A DNA stretch of 64,000 nt from Stygiobacter sp043807765 (GCA_043807765.1 JAZDFQ010000110.1:1-64000); one strand, 5' to 3'. Positions 8,650 through 17,742 are shown, counted from the stretch's first letter. Notes: a model not told the origin generated them from the sequence alone. Numbers and translations: made by a program.

Positions 8650-9915
8650 ATGGAAACCGCAGTTCAAACAAAGCCGGAACCAACTTTCGCGTTTCGTTGG
8701 ATAATCTTAGTTGTTATATCGCTCGCGATGTTTGGCAACTATTATATTTACGATTCTATAAGTCCGCTTGCGGATTTACTAGTTAAGCAATTAAAATTTA
8801 CAGACGCCAACATTGGTTTGCTTCAAGGAATTTACAGCGTCCCGAATATTTTAATGGTTCTTATTGGCGGAGTTATAATAGATAAAATAGGAACGAGAGT
8901 TTCCACGTTTATTTTTACAACTCTTTGTTTAGTTGGTGCTGCGATTACAGCATCATTCAGCGATATAACAATGATGGCCGTTGGCAGACTTGTTTTCGGA
9001 CTAGGTGCCGAGTCAATGATTGTTGCAATAACAACTGTTGTAGGAAGGTGGTTTAGAGGAAGGCAGCTGTCTTTTGCTTTCGGTTTGAACTTAACTCTCG
9101 CTCGTCTTGGTTCATTTGCTGCGCTTAATTCACCAAGTTGGGCAAGCGTTTTTTACGATACATATAAATATCCATTGCTTATTGCACTTGGTGCCGGTGT
9201 TATTTCTATTGCAATGGCTGTAATTTATTGGGGAATGGATAGTTACGCAGAAAAAAACTATTCGCTTCGTCCGGTTCCAAAACAAGATGAAATTCGTTTC
9301 AGTCAGATATTTAGTTTTTCAAAGTCTTACTGGTTTGTAGTCCTTCTTTGTGTAACATTTTATTCCGGTATTTTTCCATTCCAGACATTTGCAGTAAAGT
9401 TTTTTATGGATACACACGGAACAACACGTGAGATGGGAGGATTTCTTTCTAGTATGCTAACGCTCTCGGCTATGGTTTTAACACCATTATTTGGATTGCT
9501 TGTAGATTACGTTGGAAAGAGGTCTTTACTTATGATGGTTGGTTCACTAATGCTAATTCCGGTTTATTTAATAATGGCTTATACACAGATTTCTCTTTAT
9601 GTACCTATGGCAATGATGGGATTAGCTTTTTCTTTAATCCCAGCAATTATGTGGCCAAGTGTTGCCATTATTGTGGATGAAGCTAAACTTGGAACGGCTT
9701 ACGGATTGATGACAATGGTTCAAAACATTGGTCTTGCCGGATTCAATTTTCTTATTGGCTGGGCTAACGATTATAGCGGCGGCTATACAATGGGAATGTG
9801 GATTTTCTCTTCACTAGGATTCTTTGGTTTACTGTTTGCATATTTGCTTCGTAAATCGGAATTAAGTCCAACTGGGCATGGCTTAGAAAAGGGAATTGAA
9901 AAAATAGTCGTCTAA
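8650..9915 (+). CDS. MFS transporter resembling the dipeptide carrier MFSD1
   Basis: This 421-residue protein has about 12 membrane segments and is a major facilitator. The first half closely follows the animal MFSD1 pattern as I recall it: FGNYYIYDSISPL in TM1, YSVPNILMVLIGGVIIDKIGTR (motif A-like), GRLVFGLGAESM, then WFRGRQLSFAFGLNLTLARLGS. MFSD1 has been reported as a lysosomal dipeptide uniporter. With OPT, PepD and an aminopeptidase as neighbours, a role in dipeptide movement across the inner membrane is a reasonable inference. Start ATG 8650 gives a short cytosolic tail before TM1. Alternative: another small-molecule MFS carrier. Confidence 0.8.
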   Translation: METAVQTKPEPTFAFRWIILVVISLAMFGNYYIYDSISPLADLLVKQLKFTDANIGLLQGIYSVPNILMVLIGGVIIDKIGTRVSTFIFTTLCLVGAAITASFSDITMMAVGRLVFGLGAESMIVAITTVVGRWFRGRQLSFAFGLNLTLARLGSFAALNSPSWASVFYDTYKYPLLIALGAGVISIAMAVIYWGMDSYAEKNYSLRPVPKQDEIRFSQIFSFSKSYWFVVLLCVTFYSGIFPFQTFAVKFFMDTHGTTREMGGFLSSMLTLSAMVLTPLFGLLVDYVGKRSLLMMVGSLMLIPVYLIMAYTQISLYVPMAMMGLAFSLIPAIMWPSVAIIVDEAKLGTAYGLMTMVQNIGLAGFNFLIGWANDYSGGYTMGMWIFSSLGFFGLLFAYLLRKSELSPTGHGLEKGIEKIVV

Positions 9916-9925
9916 GTATAAAGTA

Positions 9926-10043
9926 GTGACTACTGAAATATTAAGAAAAGTCATGGTGAGCCTGTCGAACCATGACAATGCAAACTAAATTATCACACTT
10001 CGACAAGCTCAGTGTGACACAAAATTAATTATTCAGAGGCCTC
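9926..10043. repeat. REP-like repeat element with two opposed hairpins
   Basis: The MFS-to-barrel gap holds two hairpins. The first has stem GTCATGGT/ACCATGAC (9950-9957, 9969-9976) and loop GAGCCTGTCGA. The second has stem TCACACT/AGTGTGA (9993-9999, 10011-10017) and loop TCGACAAGCTC. The second loop is the reverse complement of the first with one difference, so the two hairpins face opposite ways with conserved loops and different stems. The block may be bounded by imperfect ends, GTGACTACTGAAATATT (9926-9942) and AATTATTCAGAGGCCTC (10027-10043). This is the plan of paired REP elements. Confidence 0.7.
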
Positions 10044-10083
10044 TAGTAATTAATTTCATAACTAAAATTTTACCGAGAAAGTA

Positions 10084-10827
10084 TTGACAAGAGTTTCCAG
10101 AAATATATTGTTTATTACTCTACTTTTAATTTCTACAGTTGCAAATGCACAGAAGTTTGGATTTGGCTGTTTGGGATTGAGCGGTTTTTATGTTGGTATG
10201 TCAGAGTATCATTACCAAACTCCAGGATTGAATGATTTTGCTAATGCAGAACTTTTGCAGAGCTATTTTGCTGCTGATGATAAAGTGAAATTTAATCTCG
10301 GTTCCGGTTATAGAGTAGGGGCAAATTTCTTTAGAGCTAAGTGGGACAAAGTATTTATCACTGCAAAAGGCTATTACCAATTTTTAAAAGAAGAGCATAC
10401 TATAAATAGTCCCGGCGGAAGTTCTCTTGCCCAGCAAAAGTATATGCTCAATATGAATCACTGGGGCGTTGCGGTTGATATTGGCATTCCGCTTACTTCG
10501 TTTCTCGATTGGAAAATACTTGAGGGTGGAGTTTCTTTTTTTAATGCGGAACTAACTCAGCAGAATTATGAAAATAATTCCCTTAAGGATGAAGTTAAAT
10601 TTTCGCCGGAAAAAGCAAAGGCAACATATTTTGCAGCAACCGGAATTATTATTCACATCGTTCCGGATTATATGAGTTTGGAAGGAACTGCCGGATATTA
10701 TTTTATGAAAATGGAAGAATTCAAAAATCAAGGTAATCTTACAGTAGGACAAGGTAGAATAACTAACGCGATTCCAAAAGGTGGCTGGAGCGCAACACTA
10801 CAAATTAACATTAGTTTCCCATTCTGA
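10084..10827 (+). CDS. Predicted outer-membrane beta-barrel protein
   Basis: This 247-residue protein starts at TTG 10084 after a GAGAAAG ribosome site; no ATG gives the signal peptide seen here (NILFITLLLISTVANAQ, cleavage likely after ANA). The mature part alternates short hydrophobic and aromatic strands and turns, and ends in LQINISFPF. A terminal Phe on a beta-strand is typical of outer-membrane barrels. No family was recognised. It lies in the peptide-use region, 8 bases before the M29 aminopeptidase gene, so it could be an outer-membrane component of the same pathway, but that is only positional inference. Confidence 0.65.
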   Translation: MTRVSRNILFITLLLISTVANAQKFGFGCLGLSGFYVGMSEYHYQTPGLNDFANAELLQSYFAADDKVKFNLGSGYRVGANFFRAKWDKVFITAKGYYQFLKEEHTINSPGGSSLAQQKYMLNMNHWGVAVDIGIPLTSFLDWKILEGGVSFFNAELTQQNYENNSLKDEVKFSPEKAKATYFAATGIIIHIVPDYMSLEGTAGYYFMKMEEFKNQGNLTVGQGRITNAIPKGGWSATLQINISFPF

Positions 10828-10835
10828 GGCTGATT

Positions 10836-11798
10836 ATGAAAACTACAAAACTTGATAAAGCTTGTTTAATAGCAATTAAAGACTGCATGGGTGCACAAAA
10901 AGATGAAACTGTTTTAATTGTTACCGACGAGTTTAAAAACAAAATTGGCTATGCACTTTATAAGAATGCTAAAGAATTAGGTCACGAATCTGTTTATTTG
11001 GAATTCAAATCCCGCGAAATGCACGGACAAGAGCCACCTAAGCAAATTGCTGAAATGATGAAGCTATTTGATGTTGTACTTTGCCCTACGGCAAAATCTT
11101 TAACCCACACTAATGCAAGAAGAAACGCTTCAGCTTTAGGTTCTCGTATTGCTACATTTCCCGGTATTACTGAAGAAATTATGATTCGCGGATTAAATGC
11201 CGACTATCATAAAATTGCCGCTCTAACAATAAAATTGCAAGAAATTCTAAATCATGTAAAAGTAGTAAGGGTTACTACTTCACTAGGTACAGATATTACT
11301 ATGAACATTGCCGGTAGAAAAGCGCTTCCTAGCAAAGGCTTATTCCACAAAAAAGGGGAGAGCGGAAACTTACCAACCGGTGAGGCTTACATAGCACCAA
11401 TTGAGGGTAAGTCCAATGGCGTTTTTTTTGTAGATGGATCAATGGCTGGGATAGGAGTAATTAAGGGAAAGCCAATAAAGATTGAAGTTGTAGATGGATA
11501 TGCTGTATACGTAACCGGCGGACCGCAAGCAAAGAAATTGGATGAAACTCTTACAAAGTATGGCAGTCTTGCCAGAAATATTGCCGAGTTTGGTATAGGA
11601 ACTAATGATAAAGCAAAACTGAGTGGTATTCTACTAGAGGACGAGAAAGTAATGGGCACAATTCACATTGCGCTTGGGGATAATAAATCTATGGGAGGAA
11701 ATGTTGATATTCCTATTCATCTGGATGGTGTTGTTAAGAAACCAACAGTCTATTTTGACGAAAATATGATAATGAAGGCGGGAAAGCTGATAATATAG
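10836..11798 (+). CDS. M29-family (thermophilic-type) metallo-aminopeptidase
   Basis: This 320-residue protein matches peptidase family M29 (AmpS/aminopeptidase T). Visible marks are an N-P-T-G-E-A-Y-I-A-P block (LPTGEAYIAPIEG), NIAEFGIGTN, E268 in LEDEKVMGT, H277 in IHIALGDN and H295/D297 in PIHLDGV, which correspond to the dinuclear metal ligands. Members remove N-terminal residues from peptides in the cytosol. It is shorter than the typical ~370-410 residues, mostly at the N-terminus. The ribosome site is GAGG (10826-10829), overlapping the end of the barrel gene, so the two are probably cotranscribed. With PepD and the transporters it completes a peptide breakdown set. Confidence 0.88.
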   Translation: MKTTKLDKACLIAIKDCMGAQKDETVLIVTDEFKNKIGYALYKNAKELGHESVYLEFKSREMHGQEPPKQIAEMMKLFDVVLCPTAKSLTHTNARRNASALGSRIATFPGITEEIMIRGLNADYHKIAALTIKLQEILNHVKVVRVTTSLGTDITMNIAGRKALPSKGLFHKKGESGNLPTGEAYIAPIEGKSNGVFFVDGSMAGIGVIKGKPIKIEVVDGYAVYVTGGPQAKKLDETLTKYGSLARNIAEFGIGTNDKAKLSGILLEDEKVMGTIHIALGDNKSMGGNVDIPIHLDGVVKKPTVYFDENMIMKAGKLII

Positions 11799-11822
11799 GC
11801 TGAAATTTTTGAGTACTTTCAA

Positions 11823-11855
11823 TTTGTAAAGACAGTTCGGTTTTCATTATATTTG
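11823..11855 (+). promoter_or_regulatory. Bacteroidota-type promoter before the helicase gene
   Basis: TTTG at 11823-11826 is followed after 21 bases by TATATTTG at 11848-11855, matching the Bacteroidota -33/-7 pattern TTTG...TAnnTTTG. The start codon is 22 bases downstream. The match is by eye and is not proof of activity. Confidence 0.5.
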
Positions 11856-11877
11856 CGGCTCAAAAAACAAGCCATAT

Positions 11878-14052
11878 ATGAAAATCCTGAACAACCTTAA
11901 CACAGAACAACTACAAGCGGTAGAGTACAATGCCGGACCACACATGATAGTAGCTGGAGCCGGTTCCGGAAAAACTCGTGTTTTAACCTATAAAATTGCA
12001 TATTTAATCGAAAAAGGGGCAGAATCTTCCTCTATACTCTCTTTAACTTTTACAAACAAGGCTGCCAAAGAGATGAAAGAGAGAATCAAATCTCTCATTG
12101 GGAAAAAAGCCGACGAGCTCTGGATGGGAACATTTCACTCCGTTTTCTCAAGAATTCTGCGCGTTGAATCCGATAAAATAGGATACCGCTCAAATTACTC
12201 TATTTACGATAGAGAAGATTCCGTCTCGTTGGTCAGTAATATCATTACCAACCTTAACATAAATTTGGAGTCAATTACTGCAAATGGAGTTCAGCATAAA
12301 ATCAGTTTCTTAAAAAATCAGATGATTATGCCGCAAGATTTCGAAAAGTCTTCTGGTTTAACTACAACTGATAAAAAATTTGCTGAAGTTTATACCGAAT
12401 ACAACAAGCGTTTATTCGAAAATAACGCTATGGATTTCGATGATTTGTTGCTTAAGCCTATCCAGCTTTTTAAGGAGAATGAAAAAGTTCTGAGCAAGTA
12501 CAAAAAAATATTCAAGTATATTTTGGTGGATGAATATCAAGATACGAACATTGCTCAATATGAACTTTTAAAATTATTGAGTCCGTTAAAAGATAAAGTT
12601 TGTGTTGTTGGAGACGATGCGCAGAGTATTTACAGCTGGCGCGGTGCCGAAATTAAGAACATGCTTAATTTCAAAAAGGATTTTGTTGGCGCTAAAATAT
12701 TTAGATTAGAGCAGAACTACCGTTCTACGAAAATGATTCTTGCAGCCGCAGATTCCGTTATTAAAAATAATACTGGGCAAATTCCGAAAACCTTGTGGAC
12801 GGAAAACGCAGAAGGTGAGCTATTAACTCTCATCAAAGCAACAGATGAAAAAGATGAAGCATATCAGATTGCAAAGAAGATTAAAAAAGAAGTAACTACT
12901 AAAAAACTTTCGTTAAATGATATAGCAATTTTATACCGTTTGAATTCACAATCAAGAGCGCTGGAAGATGCTTTACGCCGTGATAAAATTCCATACAAGA
13001 TTATCGGTGGTGTTGAATTTTATAGGAGAAAAGAAGTAAAAGATGTTTTAGCTTATCTGAGAGTGTTGGCTAATTCTAATGACGAAGAAAGCTTACTCCG
13101 TATTATGAATTTTCCACAGCGCGGTATTGGCAATACATCAATCACTAAAATGATTGCCTTTGCAAGAAAACTAAACTTATCATTATTCAAAACAATGATG
13201 CGTGTGTTCGAAGTAATTGAAGTAAAAGAACGCATCCAGAAAAATGTAAAGCAGTTCAGATTACTTCTTGATAAATATATTGAGATGAAAGAAAAATTAT
13301 CAATTGGTGAATTAACTTCTGCTTTACTCGATGAACTTGGAATTCTTCGCATCTATAAAGAAGAGGGAAGTTCAGAATCGATGTCGCGTTACGATAATAT
13401 TCAAGAATTAGTTTCAGCTGTTCATGAATATGGCAAGTCAAATCCAAAAGCAACTCTTGAAGATTTCTTAGCTGAAGTGTCTTTGATTGCTGGCGTAGAT
13501 CAATATGATGAGAAAACACACTCCGTAACTTTGATGACCGTTCACAGCGCAAAGGGATTGGAATTTCCTATTGTTTTTGTTACCGGATTGGAAGAAGACA
13601 TATTCCCGCTAAGCCAACGCTTCGATCAAGATTCCAAAATTGAAGAAGAGAGAAGATTATTCTACGTGGCTGTAACAAGAGCAAAAGAAAAAGTGTATAT
13701 AAGTTATGCTCGCTCAAGATACAGATTCGGAGAAGTAGCTTATCAAAGCAAATCAAGATTTCTGGAAGAGATTGATGATTCAACATTCGAAGAAATGGAC
13801 GGATCCGGAACAAAGAAAGCCGGTAGGCGCAAAAAAGTTTATTATGACGAATTCTATCAAGAAAGCTTTGAAGATTTTGATCAAGACAGAAGATCGTTAC
13901 GTGTTGGAAGCAGAGTTACTCATCAAGTGTTTGGTATTGGAAAGATTCAACAGATCGTTGGAGCCGGAGATACACAACGCGTAACAATTGCGTTTGAAAA
14001 AGTTGGGATTAAACAGTTGTTGACGAAGTTTGCGAATTTGAAATTGGTTTAA
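11878..14052 (+). CDS. UvrD/PcrA-type ATP-dependent DNA helicase
   Basis: This 724-residue superfamily 1A helicase unwinds DNA 3' to 5' in repair and replication. Motifs in order: Q-motif LNTEQLQAVEY, Walker A GAGSGKTRVL (residues ~29-36), Ia LTFTNKAAKEMKERI, Walker B YILVDEYQDTN, III VVGDDAQSIYSWRGA, IV LEQNYRST, V VTLMTVHSAKGLEFPIVF and VI EERRLFYVAVTRAKEKVYISYA. The C-terminal RVGSRVTHQVFGIGKI...VAF-type tail is the PcrA/UvrD Tudor-like domain that binds RNA polymerase. Length is normal. It is followed 30 bases later by the phosphofructokinase gene with its own ribosome site. pcrA and uvrD cannot be told apart here. Confidence 0.93.
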   Translation: MKILNNLNTEQLQAVEYNAGPHMIVAGAGSGKTRVLTYKIAYLIEKGAESSSILSLTFTNKAAKEMKERIKSLIGKKADELWMGTFHSVFSRILRVESDKIGYRSNYSIYDREDSVSLVSNIITNLNINLESITANGVQHKISFLKNQMIMPQDFEKSSGLTTTDKKFAEVYTEYNKRLFENNAMDFDDLLLKPIQLFKENEKVLSKYKKIFKYILVDEYQDTNIAQYELLKLLSPLKDKVCVVGDDAQSIYSWRGAEIKNMLNFKKDFVGAKIFRLEQNYRSTKMILAAADSVIKNNTGQIPKTLWTENAEGELLTLIKATDEKDEAYQIAKKIKKEVTTKKLSLNDIAILYRLNSQSRALEDALRRDKIPYKIIGGVEFYRRKEVKDVLAYLRVLANSNDEESLLRIMNFPQRGIGNTSITKMIAFARKLNLSLFKTMMRVFEVIEVKERIQKNVKQFRLLLDKYIEMKEKLSIGELTSALLDELGILRIYKEEGSSESMSRYDNIQELVSAVHEYGKSNPKATLEDFLAEVSLIAGVDQYDEKTHSVTLMTVHSAKGLEFPIVFVTGLEEDIFPLSQRFDQDSKIEEERRLFYVAVTRAKEKVYISYARSRYRFGEVAYQSKSRFLEEIDDSTFEEMDGSGTKKAGRRKKVYYDEFYQESFEDFDQDRRSLRVGSRVTHQVFGIGKIQQIVGAGDTQRVTIAFEKVGIKQLLTKFANLKLV

Positions 14053-14082
14053 CTATCTAAATAAACAATAGGAGTAAGTGTA

Positions 14083-15120
14083 ATGAAGATCGGTGTATTG
14101 ACAGGTGGAGGGGATGCCCCCGGATTAAATGCAGTAATTCGTGCGGTTGTTCGCAAATGTATTGCTAATGGTCACGAACTAGTTGGTATTCGTGAAGGAT
14201 GGAGAGGAATTCTTGAGAATAAATATGATGTACTTGATAGAAATTCTGTATCCGGTATTTTACATCGCGGTGGAACAATATTAGCTACATCTAGAACTAA
14301 TGTTTACAAAGTTGAAGATGGCGAAGCAAAAGTAATTAAGAATATGAAAGACAATGGAATTGATGCTTTGGTTGCTATTGGTGGTGAAGATACTTTAGGA
14401 GTTGCTTCAAAACTTGCTAAAGCCGGTGTTAAAATTGTAGGTGTTCCCAAAACAATTGATAATGATTTAAGTGCAACTGATTTTACATTTGGATTTGATA
14501 CTGCGGTAAATGTTGCAACTGAAGCCATTGACAGATTACATACAACTGCTGAATCTCATAACAGAGTAATTGTAGTTGAAGTTATGGGGCGACACGCTGG
14601 ATGGATTGCTGCATATTCCGGAATTGCCGGCGGTGCAGATATTATTCTTGTGCCGGAAATTCCATATGATATTAATGAAGTATGTGATATTATTCGCCAA
14701 CGTCATGAAGGTGGAAAGAGTTTTAGCATTGTTGTAGCTTCTGAAGGTGCTGTAGCAAAGAAGGTTGACGGTGATTCTGAAATGGTATTGCAAGATCAAA
14801 AGTTGGATTCATTCGGACATGTTCGTTTAGGTGGAATTGGAACTTTCTTAGCAGAAGAAATCGAAAAAAGAACCGGCTTCGAAACAAGATCAACTGTGTT
14901 AGGACATATCCAACGTGGAGGCACACCAACAGCTTTCGATCGCGTTCTTGGAACCCGGCTTGGTTTCTGTGCCGCTGAATTAGTTGAAACTGGAAAGTGG
15001 GGATACATGGCTGCACTGAAAGGCACCTCAGTTGGTCCAGTAAAGTTAGAAGAAGCTACCGGTGAATTGAAAACTATTGATTTGCAGTTGATGGATGTTG
15101 CCAAAACTTTCTTTGGTTGA
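14083..15120 (+). CDS. 6-phosphofructokinase, predicted pyrophosphate-dependent
   Basis: This 345-residue PFK-family enzyme phosphorylates fructose 6-phosphate. Marks include GVLTGGGDAPGLNAVIRA (phosphoryl donor site), GGEDT, PKTIDNDL (catalytic Asp), MGRHAGWIA and GHIQRGGTPTAFDR. At the two positions that decide the donor, E. coli ATP enzyme has Gly104 and Gly124; here they are Asp103 and Lys123, the pair found in pyrophosphate-dependent enzymes. This suggests a reversible PPi-PFK of the GGEDT (actinomycete-like) group. An ATP enzyme cannot be excluded without assay. The AGGAG site 8 bases upstream of ATG 14083 is good, and a strong terminator follows. Confidence 0.9.
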   Translation: MKIGVLTGGGDAPGLNAVIRAVVRKCIANGHELVGIREGWRGILENKYDVLDRNSVSGILHRGGTILATSRTNVYKVEDGEAKVIKNMKDNGIDALVAIGGEDTLGVASKLAKAGVKIVGVPKTIDNDLSATDFTFGFDTAVNVATEAIDRLHTTAESHNRVIVVEVMGRHAGWIAAYSGIAGGADIILVPEIPYDINEVCDIIRQRHEGGKSFSIVVASEGAVAKKVDGDSEMVLQDQKLDSFGHVRLGGIGTFLAEEIEKRTGFETRSTVLGHIQRGGTPTAFDRVLGTRLGFCAAELVETGKWGYMAALKGTSVGPVKLEEATGELKTIDLQLMDVAKTFFG

Positions 15121-15148
15121 GAATTTTTAAGAATATGATATTAATCTT

Positions 15149-15174
15149 AAGCCGCACTAGATGCGGCTTTTTTA
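15149..15174 (+). terminator. Intrinsic terminator after phosphofructokinase
   Basis: AAGCCGCA (15149-15156) pairs with TGCGGCTT (15162-15169) around loop CTAGA, followed by a T-tract. This is a textbook rho-independent terminator. Confidence 0.92.
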
Positions 15175-15278
15175 ATTTAAATCTTTTCTTTCTTTCTCTA
15201 GCCTTGCGCTCGTTGTGATTTCAAATAATCCTTTATCGGATTGTGTTCTCCCATATTGCATTTTAACAAAAAAATATC

Positions 15279-15307
15279 TTGACAAAGAAGACACAGAACC
15301 TTAATTT
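15279..15307 (+). promoter_or_regulatory. Candidate sigma-70-type promoter for the exported-repeat module
   Basis: TTGACA (15279-15284), a 17-base spacer and TAATTT (15302-15307) resemble a housekeeping promoter. It lies in the 355-base gap between the phosphofructokinase terminator and the first large exported gene and would give a leader of about 160 bases. Confidence 0.45.
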
Positions 15308-15370
15308 GCTTTCAGTATCCAGCCGACAGAAATAAAGTGCAACTAAAGCTATTTTATAATGGATAAATGA

Positions 15371-15388
15371 AAACTGTAGTTACAGTTT
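15371..15388. promoter_or_regulatory. Operator-like palindrome in the leader of the exported-repeat module
   Basis: AAACTGTA, two bases, then TACAGTTT form a perfect 8-base inverted repeat, downstream of the candidate promoter. The same leader has CAGCCGA three times (15320-15326, 15412-15418, 15430-15436). This could be a regulator site or an RNA hairpin; no regulator is identified. Confidence 0.4.
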
Positions 15389-15475
15389 CAAAAAGTTGCT
15401 ACTATACAAACCAGCCGAAAAAAGAAAATCAGCCGAGATTTTTCTATAATATTTTAAATATCTGAGAGGGTGTTT

Positions 15476-17725
15476 ATGAAAAACAAATTAACAGTTTTAG
15501 CGATTCTTGTTTTAGTTATTACCGGAATGAGTTTTGCTCAAGTTACCACTCCCACCGTTACTGCCCCATTACATAACGCTGTTGGAGTTTCAATTGTGCC
15601 TACTTTTAGTTGGTCTTCTGGTGGTACTTATGTTATTGAAGTATCTACAAGCGCTACTAGCTGGATAGCCCCAGATTTAGTATACACATCAACGGTGGCC
15701 GTCGCATCTGGACATACAATTCCAGAGGCATCCAAACTTTCTAATGGTGTTACATATTATTGGCGAGCAGTTGCTGGTGCTGGTACGGGAACTTTTACAA
15801 CTGTTCTATCTGCGATGCCATATTTAAGTTACCCGTCTAATGGCGCTATTCTTAGCGGAACAACTACAATATTTTCTTGGAACACTGGTGTAGCTGGATT
15901 AAAATATTATTTACAAATTGCTTTAGATGCAGCTTTTACATTGTCTGTTCCCGGAATTGGCTCTGTTGATGCCGCAAATACTACTAATACTTATTATTCC
16001 TTAAACAATACTGTCTTTGCAAATGGTACACCTTATTATTGGAGAGTGATTGCAAAGAATATTGCGGGTACTGTTGTTTATAATTTCTCAAACACATGGC
16101 AATTTAGTACACCAGGATTACCAACTCCTTATGCCTCATATCCAACCGGAAATGTTTCTATTTATAATAATCCGCCAAGTTTATATTGGTATTTGGATTC
16201 TTATGTACCACAAGTAACAGAGTTTGATGTTCGTTATTCATCAACCTCAGCTGTTGCATGCCAAGCAGTGGTTAGTGGGAATGCAGTTGATGCGACTGAT
16301 GGATACTTTTCGACTTCAAGCACAAGTTGGTTTACAACAATTCCTTTTGCACTTACAACTGGGGCTACTTATTACTGGCAAGTAGCTTCTAAAGCTGGAA
16401 TTTCCGTTTCAACTTTTTCAACTGTTTCAAGTTTTAGTGTATATGGTAGTTCAACCTTTTTAATTTGCTATCCAAGTTATCCTTCTAGCGGCACTACTGT
16501 TGCCAGTCAGCCAACTTTTTACTGGTATGCAAATGCATACGCTCCTATACTATATTATCAGTTACAAATTTCAACTGGAACTGGTGCTGGTTTTGCAGGT
16601 GGAATTATTGGAGCTCTTACAAAAACAAATCTAACATCAAATTCATATACTTATACAGCAGGCGAATCTGCCAACTTTGTAGCTGGCACAACTTATTACT
16701 GGAGAGTAAGCGGTGGTTATGCTTCAGGCGTTTTTGGTCCAGTCTCTACCGAGGGTAGTTTTGTTTATCCAACAAGTAGTTCTTCTTCCGTTTCAGTTGC
16801 AACACCATACCCAGTAGCTCCAACAGCAGGTTCAGTAGTTAATGTTACTAATCCAACTTTAAGCTGGTATGCATATTCAACCGAGCCTTTGCAGTTTAGA
16901 GTTACTTGGGCTACAAATCCAGCTTTGAATGGTGGTACAGGAACATTTGTTACTGCTGTTGGAACAAGTGGTTGGATTAATTCCACCTCATTTATTCTAA
17001 GCGGTTTAACACCAGGTGCAACATATTACTGGCAGGCTCAATCTCGTTTGGCTACAACTCCAGCTTCAACTAGTGCTTGGTCCACAGTAGCTTGGTTTAC
17101 AACAGCAGCCGGTTCTGCTTCGGTTGTGCCGTTAGCAGGAAGTCCTATAAACGGAACTCCTATTAATAATACAAATGCAACACTTTCTTGGATTTTACCA
17201 ACAAAGAGTACTTCTTCACTCAAATATGAAGTTCAGTATTCTAAGAAAGCTGATTTCTCTGACGCAGTTTCTGTAAAGAACATAGATAATCCTAATGTTG
17301 AAGTAAAGAACTTAGATAAGGATGCTGTTTATTATTGGAGAGCTTCTTCAACAACAAATAGTGGACTAACATCGAGCTACTCTGCACCAACATCATTCAG
17401 TACAGGTGCTACCGTTACTGCAATCGGAAAAAAGGAACAAGTGCCAACCCAATTTGAGCTATTACAGAATTATCCCAATCCATTTAATCCATCTACAGTT
17501 ATAAGCTATCAACTACCTTCCAGCAGTTTTGTTACATTAAAAATATACGACATGCTTGGTAGAGAAGTGAAAACTTTAGTTAGCACAGAATCTGCTGCCG
17601 GAAAATATTCGGTTGATTGGAACGGCGATGACAATTACGGTAGTAAAGTTGCAACCGGTGCTTATGTCTATAGGATTATAGCCGGTGATTTTATATCTGT
17701 TAAAAAAATGCTTTTTATTAAATAA
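15476..17725 (+). CDS. Large T9SS-exported protein with six Fn3-like modules
   Basis: ATG 15476 is chosen over the in-frame GTG 15470 because the GAGAGGG ribosome site (15464-15470) sits just ahead of it and the signal peptide then begins MKNKLTVLAILVLVITGMSFAQ. The 749-residue protein contains six Ig/Fn3-like units, each ending in a YYWR or YYWQ motif (for example TYYWRAVAG, PYYWRVIAK, TYYWQVASK), followed by a type IX sorting domain (NYPNPFNPSTVISYQL ... VYDMLGREV-type region). It is expected to be secreted or attached to the surface. The same six modules and tail recur in the next large gene. Function is unknown; a structural, adhesive or carbohydrate-binding role would fit. A 30-residue peptide gene follows 17 bases after the stop. 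Confidence 0.88.
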   Translation: MKNKLTVLAILVLVITGMSFAQVTTPTVTAPLHNAVGVSIVPTFSWSSGGTYVIEVSTSATSWIAPDLVYTSTVAVASGHTIPEASKLSNGVTYYWRAVAGAGTGTFTTVLSAMPYLSYPSNGAILSGTTTIFSWNTGVAGLKYYLQIALDAAFTLSVPGIGSVDAANTTNTYYSLNNTVFANGTPYYWRVIAKNIAGTVVYNFSNTWQFSTPGLPTPYASYPTGNVSIYNNPPSLYWYLDSYVPQVTEFDVRYSSTSAVACQAVVSGNAVDATDGYFSTSSTSWFTTIPFALTTGATYYWQVASKAGISVSTFSTVSSFSVYGSSTFLICYPSYPSSGTTVASQPTFYWYANAYAPILYYQLQISTGTGAGFAGGIIGALTKTNLTSNSYTYTAGESANFVAGTTYYWRVSGGYASGVFGPVSTEGSFVYPTSSSSSVSVATPYPVAPTAGSVVNVTNPTLSWYAYSTEPLQFRVTWATNPALNGGTGTFVTAVGTSGWINSTSFILSGLTPGATYYWQAQSRLATTPASTSAWSTVAWFTTAAGSASVVPLAGSPINGTPINNTNATLSWILPTKSTSSLKYEVQYSKKADFSDAVSVKNIDNPNVEVKNLDKDAVYYWRASSTTNSGLTSSYSAPTSFSTGATVTAIGKKEQVPTQFELLQNYPNPFNPSTVISYQLPSSSFVTLKIYDMLGREVKTLVSTESAAGKYSVDWNGDDNYGSKVATGAYVYRIIAGDFISVKKMLFIK

Positions 17726-17742
17726 TTATACCACCTAATAAA

